In this document: positions 1-7,204 of the stretch, piece after piece | How positions within the stretch are numbered: position 1 is the first letter of the stretch | How the letters are laid out: every line of letters begins with the position of its first letter | From: Lachnoclostridium sp. UBA3262 | Lineage (GTDB): Bacteria; Bacillota; Clostridia; Lachnospirales; Lachnospiraceae | Assembly (NCBI GenBank): GCA_002362575.1 | Contig: DEUM01000025.1 | Span: forward strand, 1-33,760 | Length of the DNA stretch: 33,760 nt | Direction: 5' to 3' | Notes under the pieces: generated by a model | Database searches by the model: none | What the model was told of the DNA's origin: nothing | The model's input: the letters and a program-made list of their open reading frames with translations, nothing else | Program-made: the position numbers and the translations under genes

Positions 1-6
1 CATTCC

Positions 7-18
7 GGGCTTTCGCCC
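7..18 (-). other. Small GNRA-type hairpin beyond purL
   Basis: On the minus strand the bases read GGGC-GAAA-GCCC, a four-pair stem closed by a GAAA tetraloop. It lies just past the long hairpin that follows purL. It has no U-run, so I do not call it a terminator on its own. Confidence 0.4.
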
Positions 19-22
19 TATA

Positions 23-80
23 CCAATCAAAAGAAACGGCTGTCTGGATGCAAGCATCCACAGCCGTTTCTTTTGATTGG
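23..80. terminator. Long hairpin downstream of purL
   Basis: An almost perfect inverted repeat has arms at about 23-51 and 54-80. The outer arms of about 20 bp (23-42 and 61-80) flank an inner stem TGGATGC/GCATCCA with a two-base loop, and there is a two-base bulge at 43-44. It starts 15 bases past the purL stop, so it probably ends that transcript. The T-richness lies inside the stem rather than after it, so a second role such as 3'-end protection or a bidirectional terminator is possible. Confidence 0.65.
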
Positions 81-95
81 TGCACGGCTCATTGC

Positions 96-3000
96 CTACG
101 AAAAGTATTGTACACCGCTTTGGAATATTTTTTGGTCTTGGTTTCCATAGATATTCTGTGCTACTCCGTCGCCACGGCGCTCTGAATGTGCCATTTTACC
201 AAGAACCCGTCCATCCGGACTCGTTATACCCTCGATGGCAAGGTATGAACCATTTGGATTAAAGTCCTCATCCATAGTAGGATTTCCGTCTACATCCACG
301 TACTGTGTCGCTACCTGCCCATTTTCAAAAAGCTTTTTCAGCCACTCATCATTTGCCACAAAACGTCCCTCACCATGGGAAGCCGGAATTGCGTATACGC
401 CTCCTAGTTCAGCCCCCTGTAACCATGGGGATTTATTTGTAACAACCTTTGTATACACCGATTTGGATATATGCCGTCCAATACTGTTTGTCGTCAGCGT
501 TGGTGAATCTTCATGCTGTGTCGTAATTTTTCCATATGGAACCAGCCCCAGCTTTACAAGAGCCTGAAAACCATTACAGATACCGAGCACTAAGCCGTCT
601 CTTTCGTCTAAAAGCTTGTGTACTGCCTCCTTAATCCGCTCATTGCGGAAAACAGAAGTAATGAACTTAGCCGAGCCGTCCGGCTCGTCACCGGCGCTGA
701 ATCCGCCGGAAAACATAAGTATTTGGGATTCATCAATCGCCTGCTCAAACGCCGCCACACTATCTGTAATATTCTGTTCGGTCATATTCTTAAATACAAG
801 GCTGGTTGTCTCAGCACCCGCTGCCTCAAAAGAGCGCATCGTGTCATACTCGCAGTTTGTTCCCGGGAATACCGGGATAAATACTTTTGGCTTAGCCACT
901 TTATGCTTACATACATAGATATCCTTTGTATCAAACAAACCAGTATCAATCTTTTTATTTTCTACACCAGAACGGGTTGGGAATACCTTTTCCAACGTTC
1001 CCGTCCACGCTGCAAGTGCTTCTTCCATAGAAACCTTTTCATTTCCGCATATAAAGGCAGGCTCGGAGAGCACTTTACCAAACCGTTCATAAGCAACCCC
1101 TGCCTGATCCAGTTTCGAGATATCATTCTCTGCAACTTCCGCAACAATTTCGCCGTAAGCCGGAGTAAAGTAATACTCTTTTTCGCGCTCGCCGCACACC
1201 TCGACGCCAAGCTTATTACCAAATGCCATTTTCGCTACGGCCTCTGCTATGCCATTTCCTTCCAGTGCATACGCCGACTGAATCACACCTTGACGCATAA
1301 ACGAAGTAACTTTTGTATACTGCTCCATTATATATGGGAAATCCGGCAAATCGTATTCATCCCTGCGGATTGCAAACTTAACGAGGACGTTCCCCGCCTT
1401 TTTCAGCTCATCTGTCACAACGTCTGACAGCTTCGCCACATCTACGGCAAACGAGCATAGCGTAGGCGGTACGTCAATATCATTAAATGTTCCGGACATA
1501 CTGTCCTTACCGCCAATCGACGGAAGCCCCAGCTTCATCTGGGCGTCATAAGCGCCAAGCAGCGCTGCCATCGGCTCACCCCAGCGTTTTGGATCTCCTG
1601 TCATACGCTTGAAATACTCTTGGAACGTAAAGCGGATTTTTGTAAAATCACCGCCGGCGGCAACAATTTTAGCCACCGAAGTCAGCACAGCATATTCTGC
1701 ACCATGATACGGACTCCAGCTCATCAAATATGGATCCATACCATAACTCATCATTGTCACTGTATCGCATGCACCCTCAAGCACCGGAAGCTTGGCAATC
1801 ATTGTCTGCGTAGGCGTCAACTGGTACTTACCGCCATATGGCATTGTCACCGTACACGCCCCAATCGAGCTGTCAAACATCTCAACCAGACCTTTTTTTG
1901 AGCACACATTCAGACTTTGCAGTTTTTTCAAAAATGCTTCCTTAAAACTGCTTACTTTTTCCACTTTATTCAAATAATTATCTTTCTTTTCCGGAACAGA
2001 AACAACAACATCCGTCTCCTGATGAGCTCCGTTCGTATCTAAGAAAGCTCTGGAAATATTTACAATTTCCTTTCCTCTCCATTTGAGCACCAGACGAGGA
2101 GACTCCGTTACCGTTGCCACGCATACTGCCTCTAAATTCTCCTCCTCTGCAAAACCAAGCATCTTATCTACATCTTTTTTATCCACGACAATTGCCATTC
2201 GCTCCTGCGATTCAGAAATTGCCAGCTCCGTACCATCCAGTCCGGCATATTTCTTTGGCACCTTATCCAAGTCAACTGTAAGGCCGTCCGCCAGCTCACC
2301 AATCGCAACGGATACGCCGCCAGCTCCAAAGTCATTACATTTTTTAATCAGACGGCTGACTTCCTCACGACGGAATAATCTCTGAATCTTTCTCTCCGTC
2401 GGAGCATTTCCCTTCTGAACCTCAGCACCGCATGTATCAATGGACGCGGTATTGTGAGCTTTGGAAGAACCTGTCGCTCCACCACATCCATCCCGTCCGG
2501 TACGCCCACCGAGAAGAATAATAATGTCACCCGGATCTGAATTTTCCCGAATTACATTCTTTCTTGGCGCAGCGCCCATGACAGCGCCGATTTCCAAGCG
2601 TTTTGCCACATAATTCGGATGATAAATTTCATCTACCAGACCGGTGGCAAGACCAATCTGATTTCCATATGAACTATAGCCCTTTGCCGCACCGGTCACA
2701 ATTTTTCTTTGTGCCAGTTTACCTTCGAGCGTGTCTTTCAGTGATTTGGTAGGATCCGCCGCACCAGTCACACGCATTGCCTGATATACATAGCCTCTGC
2801 CTGACAGCGGATCACGAATCGCACCACCAAGACAGGTTGCCGCACCACCAAACGGCTCAATCTCCGTCGGGTGGTTGTGCGTTTCATTTTTGAAAAATAC
2901 AAGCCATTCTTCCGTCTGCGGCCCATTTCCATAATCAATCTCAACCGGAACTACAATCGAGCAGGCATTGATTTCATCGGACACTTCCATATCCTGAAGT

Positions 3001-3872
3001 TTTCCCTCTGCGCGCAGCTTCTTCATAGCTAAAAGCGCGATATCCATAAGCGAGACAAACTTGTCCTCTCTGCCCTTGTATAACTCCTTATGCGCCTTTT
3101 TGTATTCATCAAAAGTGGCCTTAATTGGCTCAGTATAATCGCCCTCCTCAAATGTAACATTTTTTAATTCTGTCAAAAATGTCGTGTGACGGCAATGGTC
3201 TGACCAATAAGTATCTAAAACACGGATTTCCGTCATGGAAGGATCCCGGTTTTCCTCCGACTTAAAATATTTCTGAATATGGAGAAAATCCTTAAATGTC
3301 ATAGCAAGCCCAAGAGACTCATACAGCTTTTTCAGCTTCTCCTCCGGCATATCCTTAAATCCGTCAAATATCTTTACATCCTCCGGCTCATCAAATTTAG
3401 TAAGTAATGTGTCCGGAATTTCTTCATCGGTTTCTCGGGAATCAACCGGATTAATACAGTAGGATTTGATTCTTTCAAAATCCCCCTCTGATATATTTCC
3501 TGCCAAAACATATGTCGTAGCGGAACGGATTACCGGCTCCTCCTTTTCATTTAACAATTTCACACATTGCTCCGCAGAATCTGCACGCTGGTCAAACTGT
3601 CCGGGAAGATATTCGACAGAGAACACCTTGTCCCCGGCATCTCTTTTAAATGTGCCTTCATAAACATCATCGACCGGCGGCTCGGAAAATACGGTTACTA
3701 GCGCTTTCTGATAAGTAGCATCCGATAGTGCCTCGACGTCATAGCGAATCAGCACCCTTACATTTTCCAGTGTTTTAATATCCAGATATTCTCTCAATTC
3801 CTGTTTTAATTCCTTCGCATGCACTGCATAAGGCTCTTTTTTCTCAACATAGATTCTCTTTACGTTTGCCAT
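96..3872 (-). CDS. purL: Phosphoribosylformylglycinamidine synthase, single-chain (FGAM synthase)
   Basis: The enzyme converts FGAR, glutamine and ATP to FGAM in cytosolic purine synthesis. The 1258-residue chain holds the N-terminal PurS-like region, a linker with DTYWSDHCRHTTF, two AIRS-type synthase halves (HNHPTEIEPFGGAATCLGG, GGRTGRDGCGGATGSS, GGKDSMSG) and a C-terminal class I glutaminase. The glutaminase shows VFPGTNCEYDT, the nucleophile in GICNGFQ near residue 1098, and the His/Glu pair in SHGEGRF near 1167. The length fits the large clade II PurL of clostridia and Bacteroidetes rather than the split PurS/PurQ/PurL of bacilli. I chose the ATG at 3872: GGAGG directly abuts the ATG at 3878 (no spacing) but lies six bases before the one at 3872. 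It follows the foldase gene by 35 bases and is probably cotranscribed with it. Confidence 0.97.
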   Translation of the reverse strand: MANVKRIYVEKKEPYAVHAKELKQELREYLDIKTLENVRVLIRYDVEALSDATYQKALVTVFSEPPVDDVYEGTFKRDAGDKVFSVEYLPGQFDQRADSAEQCVKLLNEKEEPVIRSATTYVLAGNISEGDFERIKSYCINPVDSRETDEEIPDTLLTKFDEPEDVKIFDGFKDMPEEKLKKLYESLGLAMTFKDFLHIQKYFKSEENRDPSMTEIRVLDTYWSDHCRHTTFLTELKNVTFEEGDYTEPIKATFDEYKKAHKELYKGREDKFVSLMDIALLAMKKLRAEGKLQDMEVSDEINACSIVVPVEIDYGNGPQTEEWLVFFKNETHNHPTEIEPFGGAATCLGGAIRDPLSGRGYVYQAMRVTGAADPTKSLKDTLEGKLAQRKIVTGAAKGYSSYGNQIGLATGLVDEIYHPNYVAKRLEIGAVMGAAPRKNVIRENSDPGDIIILLGGRTGRDGCGGATGSSKAHNTASIDTCGAEVQKGNAPTERKIQRLFRREEVSRLIKKCNDFGAGGVSVAIGELADGLTVDLDKVPKKYAGLDGTELAISESQERMAIVVDKKDVDKMLGFAEEENLEAVCVATVTESPRLVLKWRGKEIVNISRAFLDTNGAHQETDVVVSVPEKKDNYLNKVEKVSSFKEAFLKKLQSLNVCSKKGLVEMFDSSIGACTVTMPYGGKYQLTPTQTMIAKLPVLEGACDTVTMMSYGMDPYLMSWSPYHGAEYAVLTSVAKIVAAGGDFTKIRFTFQEYFKRMTGDPKRWGEPMAALLGAYDAQMKLGLPSIGGKDSMSGTFNDIDVPPTLCSFAVDVAKLSDVVTDELKKAGNVLVKFAIRRDEYDLPDFPYIMEQYTKVTSFMRQGVIQSAYALEGNGIAEAVAKMAFGNKLGVEVCGEREKEYYFTPAYGEIVAEVAENDISKLDQAGVAYERFGKVLSEPAFICGNEKVSMEEALAAWTGTLEKVFPTRSGVENKKIDTGLFDTKDIYVCKHKVAKPKVFIPVFPGTNCEYDTMRSFEAAGAETTSLVFKNMTEQNITDSVAAFEQAIDESQILMFSGGFSAGDEPDGSAKFITSVFRNERIKEAVHKLLDERDGLVLGICNGFQALVKLGLVPYGKITTQHEDSPTLTTNSIGRHISKSVYTKVVTNKSPWLQGAELGGVYAIPASHGEGRFVANDEWLKKLFENGQVATQYVDVDGNPTMDEDFNPNGSYLAIEGITSPDGRVLGKMAHSERRGDGVAQNIYGNQDQKIFQSGVQYFS

Positions 3873-3907
3873 TGTCATCCTCCATTCACGTACCTGTTTT
3901 ACGCGTT

Positions 3908-5092
3908 TTAATTACTGGTTCCGCTTGTCAGGTAACCGACATTTACCCTTCCCTTCCAGTAGCTCTGAACCTCTGTCGTATAATTTCCTTTTATCTCACT
4001 ATTATATTTGGTATCAAACTGCTTTTCTTTTTCATCTGATACTACCTGTGTACATTGATTGTTATAAGCCTTCGGATCGTCGTTATTTACCATCTTAATT
4101 ACATAATACGCATCCTTTGTCTCAATCACCTCAGATATAGCGCCGTTTTTCATCGCCTTGACCTGCTTTCTTGTGGCATCGTCAAGAAAATCCTTATCTG
4201 TCTCTAACAAATCTTTTGTACTGTAACTGATTCCCGTACTGTCGTCCTTATTGTCTTTATCTTTATCTGCAATAATATCCTTTGTAAAATCTTTTGCTGT
4301 CGCTGCTTTCTTTCTCAGTGTTTCCATATCCGTCTTTGCCTTCTTCAAAGCAGCGGCATCCTTGGAAACATCCTTGCCATCTTTATCTTTTTCTGTCTTG
4401 GCAAATGTATAATACTGTAATGTATACTGACGATAATCCTTCTTGCTTACTGTCTTTTTCAGTGCAGCCTCATCAATACCAAGCCCGGAAATTACCTGCT
4501 GTTTATATTTCTGCGCCAGCGCTTCCTTCTCCACTACGCTCTTAATAGTTTTCTCATCCAGCCCTGCTATCCTTTTCTGGCTGGCTGACAAGTTTTTCAT
4601 CGTACTCTCTACCTGTTCATTTACCGTCTTATTTTCTGCATCGGTCAGGGACAGGTCAGCTTTCATTGCTTCCATATAAAGAATCTCACGCTGCTTGATG
4701 GAATCCATAATCTGTTTTTTTGCCACCGTTGCTCCATCATTTCCCTCATCATCTACATTCTCTGCTTCCCAATACGTTCTTCCACCATAAATCTGACGGT
4801 ATATTTGCTCATAGCTGTTGTACTGTGTTTCTGCCATATAAATATCATACATTGCCTCTTTATAATAAACCTTGTTTGTAACAGCCGCACCCGTCTTATC
4901 CAGTCCTGTTACCTCCAAAATTTCACGTGGACGCAGCTGAATATAACAAATACCGAGACTGAGAACTAAAATCACAATAATCCCGATAGCCAGTAATATT
5001 TTGTTTTTGTTGGAAACGGCAGCTCCTTTCGATTTTGCAGGGTTTTCTGTTCCTAACCCCTGATTTTTAAGAATCTTTTTCGCACTATTCAT
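3908..5092 (-). CDS. Membrane-anchored parvulin/SurA-like foldase (peptidyl-prolyl isomerase family)
   Basis: The 394-residue protein begins with a short basic cytoplasmic stretch and one membrane helix (about residues 30-52, ILLAIGIIVILVLSLGICYI). An extracytoplasmic, charged, helix-rich region of SurA-N type follows, then a C-terminal parvulin-like segment (…GAISEVIETKDAYYVIKMV…). This is the plan of PrsA/SurA foldases that help exported proteins fold outside the membrane. The parvulin part looks divergent, so isomerase activity is unsure. It has no lipobox, unlike PrsA. GGAGGG lies five bases before the ATG at 5092; an in-frame TTG at 5104 overlaps that site and is rejected as start. It sits just upstream of purL on the same strand, and the pairing has no obvious functional logic. 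Confidence 0.8.
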   Translation of the reverse strand: MNSAKKILKNQGLGTENPAKSKGAAVSNKNKILLAIGIIVILVLSLGICYIQLRPREILEVTGLDKTGAAVTNKVYYKEAMYDIYMAETQYNSYEQIYRQIYGGRTYWEAENVDDEGNDGATVAKKQIMDSIKQREILYMEAMKADLSLTDAENKTVNEQVESTMKNLSASQKRIAGLDEKTIKSVVEKEALAQKYKQQVISGLGIDEAALKKTVSKKDYRQYTLQYYTFAKTEKDKDGKDVSKDAAALKKAKTDMETLRKKAATAKDFTKDIIADKDKDNKDDSTGISYSTKDLLETDKDFLDDATRKQVKAMKNGAISEVIETKDAYYVIKMVNNDDPKAYNNQCTQVVSDEKEKQFDTKYNSEIKGNYTTEVQSYWKGRVNVGYLTSGTSN

Positions 5093-5148
5093 ATTTCCCT
5101 CCAAGTAAAGTAAATAATATTGTTCAAAAATACTTTAGTATTCTATCA

Positions 5149-5177
5149 TAAAAAAGCCCGGCTGACAAGCACGGGCT
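5149..5177 (-). terminator. Rho-independent terminator of tRNA-Leu
   Basis: On the minus strand AGCCCG and CGGGCT form a stem around an 11-base loop and are followed directly by a run of six U. It lies 25 bases past the 3' end of the tRNA and ends that transcript before the foldase gene. On the plus strand the stem is also followed by a T-run. Confidence 0.85.
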
Positions 5178-5201
5178 ACTTTTTTTCTTTCCACTAAAAA
5201 A

Positions 5202-5285
5202 TGCAGGAAAAGGGACTTGAACCCTCATGGTATTGCTACCACACGGACCTGAACCGTGCGCGTCTGCCAATTCCGCCATTCCTGC
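5202..5285 (-). tRNA. tRNA-Leu (anticodon CAG)
   Basis: An 84-base cloverleaf with a long variable arm. The acceptor stem pairs GCAGGAA with TTCCTGC, followed by discriminator A at 5202. The anticodon stem CACGG/CCGTG encloses TTCAGGT, giving anticodon CAG for CUG codons. The T arm carries GGGTTCAAGTCCC. The CCA end is not encoded. A spurious reading frame of 'MAELADAHGSG' type crosses it and is not a gene. Confidence 0.96.
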
Positions 5286-5296
5286 ATGCAACTGAT

Positions 5297-5325
5297 ATAT
5301 TATCATCTCACTCTGGAAATGTCAA
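5297..5325 (-). promoter_or_regulatory. Promoter of tRNA-Leu
   Basis: On the minus strand TTGACA (5320-5325) and TAATAT (5297-5302) are separated by 17 bases. The -10 box ends 11 bases before the mature tRNA 5' end. This is close to the vegetative sigma-A consensus. Confidence 0.8.
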
Positions 5326-5331
5326 TCTTTA

Positions 5332-5544
5332 TTTTTGATTTATTGCAGTACATGTTTACAAGTTACGTGTTGCGGGAGAAATGTTCTCTCGCATAGACAC
5401 TCTCGTTTGAATAAGAACGCAACGGTAAGGGCACATAAAAAACATGTGCCTCTTACCGGCGTTCTTATAACACTATGCTCAATGAACCATTTCTCCCGTA
5501 ACACTGTACCTCTGTAAATTCCTGCTCGCTTTGTAAATCAAAAA
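5332..5544. repeat. Large imperfect palindrome A (213 bp)
   Basis: The ends are TTTTTGATTTA (5332-5342) and its complement TAAATCAAAAA (5534-5544). Moving inward, GGGAGAAATG (5374-5383) pairs with CATTTCTCCC (5488-5497), GCATAG (5391-5396) with CTATGC (5473-5478), and ATAAGAACGC (5411-5420) with GCGTTCTTAT (5459-5468). The CGGTAAG-GGCACAT tip pairs with ATGTGCC-TCTTACCG around a short A-rich loop. No convincing gene lies inside. It could be a small palindromic mobile element (MITE/REP-like) or a DNA or RNA structure. Confidence 0.75.
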
Positions 5545-5718
5545 TTTTCGGTCTTATTCGTCAGGGTAAATTACCATTGCTTCAAAAGGGGGGGGGAGAG
5601 CGGTAGTATCAGAGAGGTTCTATCAATTCGCGCAGCGAATTACCAAGAACCGATTCGATACTACCGTCCTCCCCCCTCTTAACAGCATTGGTATCACCCC
5701 GACAAATAAGACCGAAAA
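5545..5718. repeat. Large imperfect palindrome B (174 bp), abutting A
   Basis: The ends are TTTTCGGTCTTATT (5545-5558) and AATAAGACCGAAAA (5705-5718), exact complements. Inward pairs are GTCaGGGT with ACCCcGAC, a G9 run (5588-5596) with a C-rich run near 5668-5677, CGGTAGTATC (5601-5610) with GATACTACCG (5657-5666), AGAACC with GGTTCT, and AATTCGC (5625-5631) with GCGAATT (5635-5641) at a three-base centre. It starts on the base after palindrome A ends. It carries no gene. The promoter of the next gene lies just outside it. Confidence 0.8.
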
Positions 5719-5724
5719 ACCTCT

Positions 5725-5752
5725 TTTACAAAAAAACATTCTGTGATATACT
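5725..5752 (+). promoter_or_regulatory. Promoter of the small membrane protein gene
   Basis: TTTACA (5725-5730) and TATACT (5747-5752) with a 16-base spacer, a few bases past palindrome B and about 30 bases before the start codon. Confidence 0.6.
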
Positions 5753-5783
5753 TAATAATATCAAAACGAATGAGGTGATACTT

Positions 5784-6140
5784 GTGATTATGAATCCCGG
5801 AATGTTACTATTCGGACTAATTGATTCCGGCGTAGCATTTTTTCTTGTGTATAATATTGTAAAAGCAAAATTCGGTGGAGAAAAGAGTACACTTGCACGC
5901 TCGATTGCGGCTGTCCTCGGCACAATTATCTTTATTGTTTATTTCGCTGTTATCGTGTGGTTTAATACAAATCCATACACCGTCAGACAGGAAGTAAAAA
6001 CGGTTGTATATGCCGCTCCGTTCGTTCTGACCATTTTGATGACAGCGCTGGTTCTGCTCTCCCAGCCTCCAAAAGCAAAAACAGAGGGTGATGAAGAAAC
6101 GGAAGCAGAACAGGAGGAAAAAACCGTTACCGAAGAATAA
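5784..6140 (+). CDS. Small three-helix membrane protein, function unknown
   Basis: I do not recognise a family. The 118-residue protein has three hydrophobic stretches (roughly residues 8-25, 40-60 and 75-92) and ends in an acidic tail with many Glu and Thr. Its first helix starts almost at the N-terminus, so the tail is probably on a membrane face rather than in a folded domain. The start is chosen as GTG at 5784, eight bases after GAGG (5772-5775); the ATG at 5790 is the alternative. An upstream ATG at 5688 lies inside palindrome B and upstream of the promoter, so it is rejected. It is a single-gene transcript, bounded by its promoter and a bidirectional terminator. Confidence 0.7.
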   Translation: MIMNPGMLLFGLIDSGVAFFLVYNIVKAKFGGEKSTLARSIAAVLGTIIFIVYFAVIVWFNTNPYTVRQEVKTVVYAAPFVLTILMTALVLLSQPPKAKTEGDEETEAEQEEKTVTEE

Positions 6141-6152
6141 TTGACATACTAC

Positions 6153-6200
6153 AAAAAAGGGCTGTTGTACAGGAAAACCCATAAGCACAACAGCCTTTTT
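6153..6200. terminator. Bidirectional terminator between convergent genes
   Basis: GGCTGTTGT (6160-6168) and ACAACAGCC (6187-6195) form the stem. It is flanked by an A-run on the left and a T-run on the right, so it can serve both the membrane protein gene and the secreted-protein gene that converges on it. Confidence 0.85.
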
Positions 6201-6217
6201 GATTACATATATTCTTC

Positions 6218-7093
6218 TTACATATATTTCTTCAAAGCACGTTTTTTAATTCTACTAAGGTTACAGGAATAAATAATTGCCGCCACTTTATTTTTCTTAT
6301 CAAAGTAGAAACGGATTCTGTATTTCCCATATTTCATATCAGTATACTTTTTCACCTTACTTTTCTTTAGTCCTTTTGTCCTTGTAAACGGATCCTTCTT
6401 TGTACATTTCTTAAGGGTAAATTCTCCGTACTTCTTCTTTACCTTTGATGTACTGGAACCGATTTTAATCCCCCGGTAAGTAGATTTCTTTTTACTTCTT
6501 CCCTTCCACTGTCCAACCCATGCATAACCATAGTTATAGCCTTTTCTCTTACAATATGCTACGAAGTTCTCTCCATTAAATTTACTAAAGTCTTTTTTGA
6601 CCATTTTAGATACTACAGTTATAGTACAGCGAAATGTAGTGTTCTGTATTTTTGCTTCTACAATAGTAGTCCCCTTTTTCACACCCTTTACAACGCCGCC
6701 TGCTGTCACTGTAGCGATAGCAGGATTATAACTTCGCCATGTAACCGCTGTACCCAGAATATCTTCCAATCTCTTTCTCGAGACATCACTCGATATTGAT
6801 TCCCCCGGCAGACCAAGAAGGCTCAAGGTCGTTTTTTTCTTCTGCATAATGAACGTCTTGGTTTTGTTCAGCTTTACTTTAGAAGTATCAATTTTCAGCG
6901 TCGGAATCGGCGTCGGTGTTGCGGTGGCAGCCGGCGCCTCCGTTATAGCCGCTCCCGTCGAAGTCCCCGACACTGCCTCTCCACTAGATTCTTCCGCCGC
7001 CCTTGCCGAACCGTTCACCATATTCATACAAAATACAAATGTCAGACAAATTGCTAAAGAAAGAATTATCTTTATCGCATGCTTTCGATTCAT
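6218..7093 (-). CDS. Secreted Big2-like (bacterial Ig) protein with lysine-rich C-terminus
   Basis: The protein of about 291 residues starts with a clear signal peptide (basic start, hydrophobic IILSLAICLTFVFCMNMVNG, then ARA). A Ser/Ala/Thr/Pro-rich linker (…TEAPAATATPTPIPT…) leads to a Big2-like Ig fold centred on TWRSYNPAIATVTAGGVV and VKKGTTIVEA. The last 120 residues are very rich in Lys and aromatic residues and match no family I can name. It is probably exported and wall- or surface-associated, as in many Lachnospiraceae. AGGAG precedes both a GTG at 7099 (four bases) and the ATG at 7093 (ten bases), so the exact start is uncertain. The gene stands alone and its 3' end shares the terminator with the convergent gene. 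Confidence 0.75.
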   Translation of the reverse strand: MNRKHAIKIILSLAICLTFVFCMNMVNGSARAAEESSGEAVSGTSTGAAITEAPAATATPTPIPTLKIDTSKVKLNKTKTFIMQKKKTTLSLLGLPGESISSDVSRKRLEDILGTAVTWRSYNPAIATVTAGGVVKGVKKGTTIVEAKIQNTTFRCTITVVSKMVKKDFSKFNGENFVAYCKRKGYNYGYAWVGQWKGRSKKKSTYRGIKIGSSTSKVKKKYGEFTLKKCTKKDPFTRTKGLKKSKVKKYTDMKYGKYRIRFYFDKKNKVAAIIYSCNLSRIKKRALKKYM

Positions 7094-7204
7094 TTTCACA
7101 TCTCTCCTTCCATATTAAGCACATACATATTCTAATTCTACACCATTCGAAGGAGTTTGTCTACAGTTGTGTAATAAAAATTTCATGGAATTTTAGACAA
7201 CATT

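Noticed and set aside
618..1427. A 269-codon frame opposite purL
   Set aside because: It lies fully antisense to conserved PurL coding sequence, has no ribosome site and shows no family motif.
5124..5306. A 60-codon frame on the minus strand (MAELADAHGSGPCG…)
   Set aside because: It is a translation of the tRNA-Leu gene and its terminator, a well-known false gene.
3872..5320. Purine riboswitch ahead of purL
   Set aside because: purL is preceded within 35 bases by the foldase gene, and no purine-aptamer-like fold is apparent upstream of that gene.
5335..5517. A 60-codon frame inside palindrome A
   Set aside because: No ribosome site, and its composition follows the inverted-repeat arms.
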